Shown here one piece after another: positions 1 to 9,744 of a stretch of DNA of 64,000 bases. The position numbers were made by a program, and so were the translations under genes. The stretch's first letter is position 1, and every line of letters starts with the position of its first letter. The notes below the pieces were generated by a model that was not told where the DNA came from, did no database searches, and saw nothing but the letters and a program-made list of their open reading frames with translations. Source of the DNA: Forficula auricularia (Eukaryota > Arthropoda > Insecta > Dermaptera > Forficulidae). The DNA lies in contig JALMQS010000061.1 of the NCBI GenBank assembly GCA_024734495.1, forward strand, positions 9,032,286-9,096,285. The letters are read 5' to 3'.

Positions 1-1530
1 TGGATAAAAGTCAGTGTGTAGATGCAGTATTTTTGGACTTTGCCAAGGCTTTCGATAAAGTCAGTCATAAAATTATTTTAGAAAAATTAAACTCGTCAGG
101 GTTGTCTGTTAAGTTAATTAAATTTATTCGGTGTTTTCTTAGGGATAGAACTCAAATTGTAAAAGTGGGTAATGGTCTGTCTGATAGAGTAGATGTCACG
201 TCTGGGGTGATTCAAGGTAGTGTTCTGGGTCCTCTTCTTTTTCTTATATATGTAAATGATTTGCCTTCTATCGTGCAATCATCTATTAGGCTTTTCGCGG
301 ATGATTGTGTCGTATATAGAGTAATTGATAATGATTGTGATAGCCTTACTTTACAGAATGACCTGGATCAAATTGAAGGATGGTGTAGATCCAATTCAAT
401 GGAACTAAACCATTCCAAGTCAAATTTGGTTAGATTTAGTACTAGAAATCTGGTTAGTCCTCAAAATTATTACATTGGTGGAAATATTATCAATGAATCT
501 AAATTTTATAAATATTTAGGCATACATATTCAGGCAAATTTAAAGTGGGACATGCATATTAGTTATATAGTCAATAAGGCTTATAGGAAATTGGGGATGT
601 TTGGTAGAATTTTGAAGGGTACATCTAGAGAAGTCAAGTCAAAAGTTTATTTAACTTATGTAAGACCTAATTTAGAGTATTGTTCTGTGGTTTGGGACAA
701 ACATCCACAACGATTAGAGAGAAAAATTGATATGGTACAAAGGAGGGCGGCTAGATTTGTTTTTGGTAAATTTGATAGGTTTAGTAGTGTCACTTCAATG
801 ATTAATGAATTAGGATGGTCTAGTTTATTGGAGAGAAGGGAATGGGCTAAATTGAAAGTGATTTTCAAAGCCTATAAGGGTTTTAGGAGTTGGGAGGAAA
901 TAACGAATAGATTTCAGGAACCAAGTTATTTAGGTAGAGCTGATCATAGAAAAAAGATTCGTAAGCCAAGATTCTTGAAAAATATCGGTTTACATTCATT
1001 TGTAGGATCTGGCATTGATTTGTGGAACAGTCTGTCTGTTACTACTTGGGATTATAGTCCTCTGCCCCCTATGATTAAATCAATTATAAATTTTGTCAAG
1101 TCCTAATGTCCTAGAGTTGTGCAAAATTTTATTTAGTTCTCACAAGCAGAGATTAGGTGAGGTAGAGAGAGGTCATACCATCCTTGTTAAGGTTTTGACC
1201 AGGTTTCCTTAACAGCTTATGGCAAATGCCGGGATGGCTAATGCGTCGCTTGCTCCTGGTATCGGGTTTTTGCGCGGAATTTTTAAATTACTTTTTGTCT
1301 TTTGATGGAAATCTATGGTCATGTTATTTGTTAATGAGCATACATTTCTATTTTTTTTTCTTCTTTTTTTTTTTTTACTTGTTTATTATTTGTTAAATTG
1401 TTGTAATTAATTTGTATTGATGTTTATTAATGTATTGTAGCTAGATTGTATTGATGTTTGGAGGACCTAGCCACCGAGGACTTGTGCCTCTAAGCAGGTC
1501 GAGAAATAAAGATTTATTTATTTATACTTT
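1..1530 (+). mobile_element. CR1-like non-LTR retrotransposon, 3' portion
   Basis: The RT frame is followed by about 400 bases of 3' UTR with T-rich tracts near 1350-1375. The end is an AATAAA followed by a TTTA-type simple repeat near 1505-1527. LINEs of the CR1/L2 group typically end in short simple repeats rather than poly(A). The 5' end is off the window. Confidence 0.75.
3..1106 (+). CDS. Reverse transcriptase C-terminal part of a CR1-like LINE (partial)
   Basis: The frame is open from the left window edge to a TAA at 1104-1106, so the N-terminal part lies outside. It starts inside the RT palm with LDFAKAFDKVSH, followed by GVIQGSVLGPLLFLIYVNDL and the catalytic LFADDCVVY (an FADD variant of YADD). 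Thumb-like motifs follow: YLGIHIQANLKW, VRPNLEYCSVVWD and VQRRAARFVFG. The role is target-primed reverse transcription. The clade is inferred from these motifs and from the microsatellite-like 3' end. No stop or frameshift is seen, so the insertion is fairly recent. It probably sits in intron 1 of zinc-finger copy A. Confidence 0.85.
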   Translation, partial: DKSQCVDAVFLDFAKAFDKVSHKIILEKLNSSGLSVKLIKFIRCFLRDRTQIVKVGNGLSDRVDVTSGVIQGSVLGPLLFLIYVNDLPSIVQSSIRLFADDCVVYRVIDNDCDSLTLQNDLDQIEGWCRSNSMELNHSKSNLVRFSTRNLVSPQNYYIGGNIINESKFYKYLGIHIQANLKWDMHISYIVNKAYRKLGMFGRILKGTSREVKSKVYLTYVRPNLEYCSVVWDKHPQRLERKIDMVQRRAARFVFGKFDRFSSVTSMINELGWSSLLERREWAKLKVIFKAYKGFRSWEEITNRFQEPSYLGRADHRKKIRKPRFLKNIGLHSFVGSGIDLWNSLSVTTWDYSPLPPMIKSIINFVKS

Positions 1531-1686
1531 TGGGTAAAAATGGCCGTGGCACCCCAAATTTTTTTTTCCTAGGTAAAGTCCAAAAAGAGGCCGCAGATTC
1601 TTATCAGATATTAACCCCCCTCCCGAAAAAAAATCTGGTACGGCCCTGAATCTAACTAATAATAAGTGAAATTATATCTTTTTCAG

Positions 1687-1830
1687 GGCCACATTTCTTG
1701 TGCTGTGATTGTCGGACGATGTTCATTAGTGAAGAATTCTTGAACAAACATCAAAAGAAATGTATACATAGGAAATTACATTTAATTTTAAAAATGAAAT
1801 TTCAAATGCGAAGAAATACATCAGCTGAGG
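1687..1830 (+). CDS. Zinc-finger gene copy A, exon 2 (C2HC finger)
   Basis: This internal exon of 144 nt is bounded by a TTTTTCAG acceptor and a GTAAGT donor. It begins with two bases (GG) that complete a codon from exon 1 and ends with one base (G) of a codon completed in exon 3. It encodes FLCCDCRTMFISEEFLNKHQKKC, a C-x2-C-x12-H-x4-C finger, then a basic tail. The same exon with the same phases occurs at 13633 and 27846. Exon 1 of this copy must lie left of the window; the CR1-like LINE occupies the intron between. Confidence 0.85.
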
Positions 1831-2024
1831 GTAAGTTCATTTATTTGATTTTTAACCTTGGAAGCATTCTCCTAAAAAATTCTAATTTAGATGAAATTAA
1901 GCCTTTGTCCTCAATTTCAGAGACCATTATGATATTCAAGGGATTAAGTTTTTTAAGATGTTATTTCTAATAATTTTCATTGATCAATGAATTCAAAATT
2001 AATTCCTAAGCACACTACATATAT

Positions 2025-2968
2025 AGCCCAGTCCAATTAGACAAAATAAGGCTAATCGGTGGAATAAAATCTCAGAGTTTTGGAAATAGTCTTAAACGCT
2101 TCCTTTAGACTTGGGTTAATGTGTGTCAAAAGTCTCCGAGGAGTCGGGCTAAAGTTCCCTTTTTCCAGTTTATCGCTTATAACTCGAAAACGGTCAATAT
2201 TTTGTAAATAACCGTCCTATAGTAAATTAAAGAGTACAAAATTTCATACATAAAATAAAAACCACTCATCCTAGAAACTTGATTCCTATTTCATTCTCTA
2301 AGAAATTTTGTTGACTTGAACGTTTACTTGGACCACTTTTTTTTTTAAACTCCTAGATTTATAGAAATACAGCATTTTCCATGAAGGAAAAACTGCGATT
2401 TTTTGAAAAAACGGATCATTTCCTGTTTACGTTCAAGTCAACAAAACTCCGTGAGAATGAAATTCTAATCAAGTTTCTAGGATGAGTTGTTTTCATTTTA
2501 TGAAGGAAAAACTGCCATTTTATTGCAAAATATGCATTTTTATTTCAATAATACAACCTCATTGCGGCCGGGTTACCATTATCGAATTAAGATTAAACTT
2601 TGTTTTATTTTAGCAAATTTAATCTAGTTTAAAAATGTATAGAATCGTCTTTGTCGAAAACGTGCCCCTTAATGGACAAAATGGGAAAAAAATCGAAAAA
2701 AGTGCGAGTTTTTGGCATAGGTATTCAAAGATCAGAGAGAAATTTTGTCCTCTTTAATTTACTATAGGATTGTTACAAAATATTAGCCGTTTACAAGTTA
2801 TAAGCGACAAACTGGAAAAAGGGAACTTTAAAGCCCCCCTCCCCCCTCCTAGAACTCAAGCCACAATAACCTTGGGGACTTTTGATACACATTAATTCAA
2901 GTCTAAGGGAAGCGTTTAAGACCCATTCTGGGATTTTTATCTACCGATTTGTCTAATTTGACTGGGCT
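2025..2968. mobile_element. Long-TIR (fold-back) element in intron 2 of zinc-finger copy A
   Basis: The left end AGCCCAGTCCAATTAGACAAA is mirrored by TTTGTCTAATTTGACTGGGCT at the right. The arms match inward for over 200 bases (for example CCCTTTTTCCAGTTT near 2157 against AAACTGGAAAAAGGG near 2809). No coding capacity is seen. Orthologous insertions sit at the same intron place in copies B and C, so this element predates the gene duplications. Confidence 0.75.
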
Positions 2969-3099
2969 AATATACTGCTTATCTAACGATATAATTGAAC
3001 GATTTCACAATTAAAAATAACAAAACTACAATAAACTTTTCTGCTCTATATTGAATTTCATCTCTAAATTCATCTCTTTAACACATTTATTTTTTCCAG

Positions 3100-5710
3100 A
3101 TACAAGTAATCGAACTAAGAATGAAACTGAAGATTATTTCTGTGACGAATGTTTCTCAGGATTTCTATCATTGTCTGAATTCGAAAGCCATATACTGGAA
3201 GGCCATTCAGAAGAAGTACTCTTCTCAAGTCATCTGAGCGATCGGAAATACAGTGCTGAGACCAAATCGGAACCCCCTATTGCCATGAATCCTCAGAGCG
3301 AGAAGGCTTCTAAAGTGACCTTTCATAATCGACATAATGCCGCCAAACGTTCTTTACCCTCTCCTAACGATAAAAAAAAATTGAAATCAAAACAAATTAA
3401 TCAATGTTTGGGAACTATTTCTAATAACAAGCATACTGGCCAAAAGCCTTTCGTCTGTGATCACTGCGAGAAGGGTTTCTCACATAAGAGTAATCTCAAA
3501 AGGCATTTACTTATTCATACAGGCGAAAAGCCTTTCGTCTGTGATCACTGCGAGAAGGGTTTCTCACAAAAGAGTAATCTCAAAAGGCATTTACTTATTC
3601 ATACAGGCGAAAAGCCTTTCGTCTGTGATCACTGCGAGAAGGGTTTCTCACAAAAGAGTAATCTCAAAAGGCATTTACTTATTCATACAGGCGAAAAGCC
3701 TTTCGTCTGTGATCACTGCGAGAAGGGTTTCTCAGATAAGAGTAATCTCAAAAGGCATTTACTTATTCATACAGGCGAAAAGCCTTTCGTCTGTGATCAC
3801 TGCGAGAAGGGTTTCTCAGATAAGAGTAATCTCAAAAAGCATTTACTTATTCATACAGGCGAAAAGCCTTTCGTCTGTGATCACTGCGAGAAGGGTTTCT
3901 CACAAAAGGGTGATCTCAAAAGGCATTTACTTATTCATACAGGCGAAAAGCCTTTCGTCTGTGATCACTGCGAGAAGGGTTTCTCAGATAAGAGTAATCT
4001 CAAAAGGCATTTACTTATTCATACAGGCGAAAAGCCTTTCGTCTGTGATCACTGCGAGAAGGGTTTCTCACAAAAGAGTAATCTCAAAAGGCATTTACTT
4101 ATTCATACAGGCGAAAAGCCTTTCGTCTGTGATCACTGCGAGAAGGGTTTCTCACATAAGAGTAATCTCAAGAGGCATTTACTTATTCATACAGGCGAAA
4201 AGCCTTTCGTCTGTGATCACTGCGAGAAGGGTTTCTCACAAAAGAGTAATCTCAAAAGGCATTTACTTATTCATACAGGCGAAAAGCCTTTCGTTTGTGA
4301 TCACTGCGAGAAGGGTTTCTCAAATAAGAGTCATCTCAAAAGGCATTTACTTATTCATACAGGCGAAAAGCCTTTCGTCTGTGATCACTGCGAGAAGGGT
4401 TTCTCAGATAAGAGTAATCTCAAAAAGCATTTACTTATTCATACAGGCCAAAAGCCTTTCGTCTGTGATCACTGCGATAAGGGTTTCTCACGAAAAGAGT
4501 AATCTCAAAAGGCATTTACTTATTCATACAGGCGAAAAGCCTTTCGTCTGTGATCACTGCGAGAAGGGTTTCTCAGATAAGAGTCATCTCAAAAGCCATT
4601 TACTTATTCATACAGGCGAAAAGCCTTTCGTCTGTGATCACTGCGAGAAGGGTTTCTCAGATAAGAGTTATCTCAAAAAGCATTTACTTATTCATACAGG
4701 CGAAAAGCCTTTCGTCTGTGATCACTGCGAGAAGGGTTTCTCGCAAAAAGGTGATCTCAAAAGGCATTTACTTATTCATACAGGCGAAAAGCCTTTCGTC
4801 TGTGATCACTGCGATAAGGGTTTCTCAGATAAGAGTAATCTCAAAAGCCATTTACTTATTCATACAGGCGAAAAGCCTTTCGTCTGTGATCACTGCGAGA
4901 AGGGTTTCTCACAAAAGAGTAATCTCAAAAGGCATTTACTTATTCATACAGGCCAAAAGCCTTTCGTCTGTGATCACTGCGAGAAGGGTTTCTCAAATAA
5001 GAATAATCTCAAAAGCCATTTACTTATTCATACAGGCGAAAAGCCTTTCGTCTGTGATCACTGCGAGAAGGGTTTCTCACATAAGCGTAATCTCAAAAGG
5101 CATTTACTTATTCATACAGGCGAAAAGCCTTTCGTTTGTGATCACTGCGAGAAGGGTTTCTCAGATAAGAGTTATCTCAAAAAGCATTTAATTATTCATA
5201 CAGGCGAAAAGCCTTTCGTCTGTGATCACTGCGAGAAGGGTTTCTCAGATAAGAGTTATCTCAAAAAGCATTTACTTATTCATACAGGCGAAAAGCCTTT
5301 CGTCTGTGATCACTGCGATAAGGGTTTCTCGCGAAAAGGTGATCTCAAAAGGCATTTACTTATTCATACAGGCGAAAAGCCTTTCGTCTGTGATCACTGC
5401 GAGAAGGGTTTCTCAGATAAGAGTCATCTCAAAAGCCATTTACTTATTCATACAGGCGAAAAGCCTTTCGTCTGTGATCACTGCGAGAAGGGTTTCTCAG
5501 ATAAGAGTTATCTCAAAAAGCATTTAATTATTCATACAGGCGAAAAGCCTTTCGTCTGTGATCACTGCGAGAAGGGTTTCTCGCGAAAAGAGTGATCTCA
5601 AAAGGCATTTACTTATTCATACAGGCGAAAAGCCTTTTGTCTGTGATCATTGTGATAAGGGTTTCTCTCGAAAAGGTCGTCTCAAAACCCATTTGAAAAT
5701 CCACTCTTAG
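3100..5710 (+). CDS. Zinc-finger gene copy A, last exon: 27-finger C2H2 array with two +1 frameshifts
   Basis: The exon follows a TTTTTTCCAG acceptor. It encodes an acidic N-terminal C2H2 finger ([18 protein letters not shown]), a basic linker, then 27 tandem fingers of 84 nt from about 3446. The consensus is [28 protein letters not shown]. The original stop is TAG 5708-5710, and AATAAA follows at 5738. One-base insertions in finger 13 (near 4492, giving TAA at 4500-4502) and finger 26 (near 5590, giving TGA at 5593-5595) break the frame. As it stands the product would end after 12 complete fingers, about 530 residues including exons 1 and 2. Helix contact positions vary while the rest is near-invariant. 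The likely role is sequence-specific DNA binding in the nucleus; targets are unknown. It could be a functional shortened gene, a young pseudogene, or an array damaged by assembly error. Confidence 0.85.
3446..5707 (+). repeat. 84-bp tandem repeat, 27 units (coding minisatellite)
   Basis: The 27 units are nearly identical at the DNA level. Variation is confined largely to codons for helix positions -1 (cat/caa/gat/aat/cga), 2 (agt/ggt/aat/cgt), 3 (aat/gat/cat/tat) and 6 (agg/aag/agc). Minor variants elsewhere include gag/gat in the CEK/CDK position and cga/caa in the linker. Confidence 0.95.
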
Positions 5711-5746
5711 AAAATTTTCTTAATTACTTCTATTTTAAATAAAATT

Positions 5747-6978
5747 CAGAAATGTCAAACAGATAAGTGAGGTTGCCCTGCTAATATTACAAGGCAATTA
5801 AATTCGAAGCAGTTGAAACTGATCTCTGACGACCTACAGTCATTTAGATTCAACCTTTGTGTCTACTGAAACTATTTCTACTTCTCCCCATGTGTATATT
5901 GATTGTATGCTTCTTTTGCTTGAAAATTAAACAAGTCTTACTCTCTGACATGTTTGAATAATTATTTTCCCCAAATTTGTCCTGTTTAAATCTTAACTTA
6001 CTTTTTTAATTATATTCATGCTTTATAATATTCTATAACTCATTACTCGTTACTTTTGGCGAGCTCAATCGCCTGCAAATACTATAAATGAAACACGTAT
6101 TTCAAAATATCAAACAACTTATCAAATTATTGTTTGAACATCTTAATGCTTAAGATGTTGTCCTGAATAGAATATTAGTTTTATCACTTGTTGTATATTT
6201 GTTCCACTAATACTTTATTTTTCGCTCTGATTCTATGTTTATTAGGGTGGCTGTTAATCAATAATATATTTACAGCACCCTCAACATCGATAAGAAATAA
6301 TGTAATATTGATGTCAACTTTTCTTTTTTCTTAAAATTGATTAAAAGTGTCAAGAAGACTTTTTGCTTTTTATCTGTATTTCCACGTATATGTCGACGAT
6401 TGCGTTTTTTATATAATAAATGCAAGATTATGGAATCCTCTTTGAATTATATTCTATGCGTACATTTCATAAAATGTAGATAGCGTAGCAAAGTGTCAAA
6501 TTCATCAATTATGACCCTAATGGATTACTTTGAAAGGTTTTTATATCTTCTCATTATTTTTTAGATTTTATTAAAAATTAAAAATTCGTTTTTTATAGAA
6601 TAGACCCCATGGCGGTCTTAAGTAATGAATTTTTGCCGATTTTGACGCTGTAAGGAAATATCTATAGATTTTATGGATAAACGCAATGGACATAATTCAT
6701 AGAGAATTATAATAATCAACTTCATTTGCTATATAACCTTGTTTTGTGAAAAAGAAAAAAGATTTTCATTAAAATACACAAAAAATGTCTGTTTTTTAAA
6801 TTATTGATTCTTTTCTATTTATTTAAATACCATATACCGGGTGAGTTTTTTTATCTTGAGACAGTCTTATAACTCAAAAACAGTGCATTGTATGAGAAAA
6901 AGTTTCAAATAAAAGTTTATTGATATCGAGGGGAAACTAAACTATGCTATTTTTTCTCGATCTAGAACCAGCGATTTT
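5747..6978. other. 3' flank of zinc-finger copy A, no recognisable gene
   Basis: This is AT-rich sequence downstream of the AATAAA signal. I see no ORF of note, no RNA gene and no clear repeat boundary. Confidence 0.5.
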
Positions 6979-7502
6979 GCAAGGTATTATATTAAGTCAC
7001 TATTAATAACATCACTAAAAAGAGAAAAATAAAAATAATTTTTATAAAAAAATAAAACCGACTTCAAAATAATTAAATACCACAAATAAAATAATAGGAA
7101 CTCAAAAATCAAATAAAATTCACTAAAAGGTATGAAATAATAATCTAATTTAGTTTCATCTAAACGACGAAATATTTACATGAAATTACTTTTTGAAGTC
7201 GGTGCTAAACATATTCATTTTATGAATCAAACTCGACGGATCTTACTTAGTACGATTGGCGAGTAGGCTGTTTAGCACCGACTTCAAAAAGTGATTTCAT
7301 GTAAATATTTCGTCGTTTAGTTGTAACTAAATTAGATTATTATTTTATACCTTCTAGTGTATTTTATTTTATTTTTGAGTTCTTATTATTTTATTTGTTG
7401 CATTTAATTTTTTTGAAGTCGGTTTTATTTTTTTTATAAAAATTATTTTTATTTTTCTCTTTTTAGTGTCGTTATTAATAGTGACTTAATATAATACCTT
7501 GC
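6979..7502. mobile_element. Fold-back element with ~235-bp inverted arms
   Basis: The left arm (about 6979-7213) runs from GCAAGGTATTATATTAAGTC to GAAGTCGGTGCTAAACA. The right arm (about 7268-7502) is its near-perfect reverse complement, ending in GACTTAATATAATACCTTGC. The spacer is only about 55 bases. The arms contain the motif ACCGACTTCAAAA, which also ends the repeat at 7690-8000. Confidence 0.85.
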
Positions 7503-7689
7503 ATGCATCTCGTAAGAGAAAGCGTCGGGCGAATGAATCAGAAAATGATAATAAAATTAAATTCATAAATATAGAAATTCTCTAGAAACGTTTGCGGGTT
7601 TTAAATGAATGTTTTAAGATTGATTTTTTTATAAAAGATTTTATATATTATAATTTCGATTATTTGCTCATAAGAATTGGATATTTACG

Positions 7690-8000
7690 TTCATTCTTCA
7701 TTGATCATATCATCAGAACTTGACCAAATTAATATGGGACCACCGCTAAGGTACCTCCTTTCCATTATAAAAAGAATCATCGAAATCGGTTCATAAACAA
7801 AGAAGTTATGTCTAAACAAACATAGCAAAAAAGGTCTAATACCAATGAAAATAAAACGGGACCAATCCGAAAGGAGACTGAACCCAATGCAAAAAAATTC
7901 ATCAAAATCGGTTCTCAATTGGCGAAGATATCAGGTAACATAGACACAAAAAAAAAATTCAGTCGAATTGAGAACCTCCTCCTTTTTTGAAGTCGGTTAG
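7690..8000. repeat. Interspersed repeat ending in a GAAGTCGGTTA motif
   Basis: It contains two copies of a 'catcgaaatcggttc'-like phrase and ends with GAGAACCTCCTCC-TTTTTTGAAGTCGGTTA. I recognise this as a type of short dispersed repeat common in arthropod genomes. Its class cannot be assigned from this copy. The sequence just after it (8008-8060, 'atgcag' repeats) resembles the hAT element at 55897-56808. Confidence 0.5.
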
Positions 8001-8250
8001 AAACTGCCAAAATATGCAGTTAAAAAGGCTGAAATATCCAAGTAATATGCAGAATACATTGAAATTGACATTGACTTTTTGAAACATTAGTTTGAAATAA
8101 AAAATGTTCTGAATCTATTTTGCCAATTTATAGATTCTGTGTGTTAATACAGCCCCAAATGAGCCCGGCTTAAATTTTATTTATATTAGATTTAATGGGC
8201 TGGGCAGGGGTCGAAGGCATCTCTGGATACGGCTCTTAAACAGGTGAAGG

Positions 8251-8563
8251 CAAGGGCATATCCAGGAATTTTTTATGGGGGGGGGGGGAGAATGTATATA
8301 AGGTGCCCGATGTATCAGAGAAGCCCCCCCCCCACACACACAGAACTTTATTTTCAATTTTAAAATTTAAAAAAAATAAATGTTTTTTTTTTTTACAAAT
8401 TTCATATCTCATGTTTTTAGTTCATTAAAATAAAAAAATTGTTATAAATTCCCTGTCGATTTAGCCGTTTTTTGGCCTCTGCGTGCGACGCACGTGTTGC
8501 ACTCCCGCCAGGCACGGACCTGTATGGGGGGGGGCGATCGCCCCCCCCCTGGATCCGCCCTTG
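8251..8563. mobile_element. hAT-like MITE
   Basis: The terminal repeats are CAAGGGCATATCCAGGAATT (left) and CCTGGATCCGCCCTTG (right). The imperfect 8-bp flanks are GGTGAAGG and GCTGAAGT. The interior has G and C tracts and the phrase GGCCTCTGCGTGCGACGCAC. A sister copy with a perfect 8-bp target duplication is at 32618-32953. Confidence 0.7.
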
Positions 8564-8779
8564 GCTGAAGTTTATAAGTCGAGGGGAAGACGGTGGCTGG
8601 GAGCGAGTTATATTATTGTAAACGTTTTTAAGATTGTTTTTTAAAAGATTTCAATTTTTTTTTTAATTATAAAAATATCAATAATTTTTTTTTGTCTTTT
8701 TTAAATTGTATATATTTTAAATAAAAGAAATAGCAAAAGCTACACGACTCTTTATTGAAACTTTGTTAAACATAAATAA

Positions 8780-9168
8780 ATTCCAGCTATAAAAATTGCT
8801 GGAATCCTATATTTAATAATATAAATTAATAATATGCACAATGTATATTTGTTTTTGTAATTAAAAATATTTTGAATTGTAGTTTTCTAATTTATTAATA
8901 AATATTTTATTAAAATAACATATTATTTTTATTCATCGTCGATTTTTTTTATTATTATTAAAGCTAAAATAGTTGATTTAGCAAAAAAAATTGTGATAAG
9001 TTAATTTAAATCACAAAGAGAAATTACTCTCAATGCATTTCTTGTGGGAGCAATTATTCACTATTTGAGTCTGCCGCTAGATGACGATATGATTGAAAAT
9101 CTGGGGGATTCTAGCTTATTTGGTAGACCGAACTAGAGGATTTATAATTTCAATCGATGGCACCACTG
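8780..9168. mobile_element. hAT element right end, truncated
   Basis: This is homologous over about 330 bases to 33195-33529 (for example TAATTAAAAATATTTTG, TTTCTTGTGGGAGCAATTATTCACT and CCGCTAGATGACGAT). It ends in a diverged hAT terminus (ATGGCACCACTG), directly against the conserved zinc-finger promoter block. The left terminus is missing. Confidence 0.6.
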
Positions 9169-9325
9169 CTGCCCTGACATCTGACGGATTTAATCTATTA
9201 ATTATGTTATTGCTTTTCGTGTATGCTAAAATTCAATAATATAATTTTATTAAATTATAAAAAGACTATTCCATTCAATATTATCTATTAATTTTTTGTT
9301 TGAACGTGAAGAAAATATATCCATT
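9169..9325 (+). promoter_or_regulatory. Promoter/5' UTR of zinc-finger copy B
   Basis: It begins with CTGCCCTGACATCTGACGG, shared with copy C (21089) and the relic (31940). Conservation continues to the ATG (AAATTATAAAAAGACTATTC, then TATCCATTATGGCTGAAAT). No canonical TATA box is asserted. Confidence 0.6.
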
Positions 9326-9371
9326 ATGGCTGAAATTTCAATCATGGATCACAAATACCCAATTTATACAG
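9326..9371 (+). CDS. Zinc-finger gene copy B, exon 1
   Basis: ATG GCT GAA ATT TCA encodes MAEISIMDHKYPIYT plus one base, followed by a GTTAGT donor. The exon is 46 nt, so its phase fits exon 2 at 13633 exactly (g|gg = Gly, then PHFLCCDC). Copy C has the same exon at 21287 with only a few changes. The acceptor-side phases and the conserved flanks support this start. Confidence 0.8.
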
Positions 9372-9744
9372 GTTAGTTTTCCCATTTCAACATGTCATGG
9401 AATATAAATAAAATATTTTGTTTATTTATTAAATAATTAATTGTTATCTATATTGAACATTGTTATTTTTTTTATTATTGTTTTAAATTAAACAGTTGAA
9501 TAGAAAAAGTTCGTTCTTGCCTCGAATTGATCAGAATCTTATGCCTATTTTAAAAATCTTGAACAGATCATAGTTAATAAATTTATTTTATCTATATTAT
9601 AATTATGTTGTGTTATTTTTAATAATTATTTTGGCTTTCAATAAAATAATAAATTGGTTTAATTATTATAAACTTCCACTTGATTCAGTTTCATTATTCA
9701 TTATTTATTTATTAATTATTATTATTATTATTATTATTATTATC

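Noticed and set aside
3457..5595. A long open frame (712 codons) partly repeating '[19 protein letters not shown]'
   Set aside because: Its first half is an out-of-frame reading of the 84-bp repeat, which has no stops in that frame. Only the second half, after the frameshift, is the real finger frame.
3446..5707. CRISPR-like regular repeats
   Set aside because: The units are head-to-tail coding fingers with no spacers, in a eukaryotic gene.
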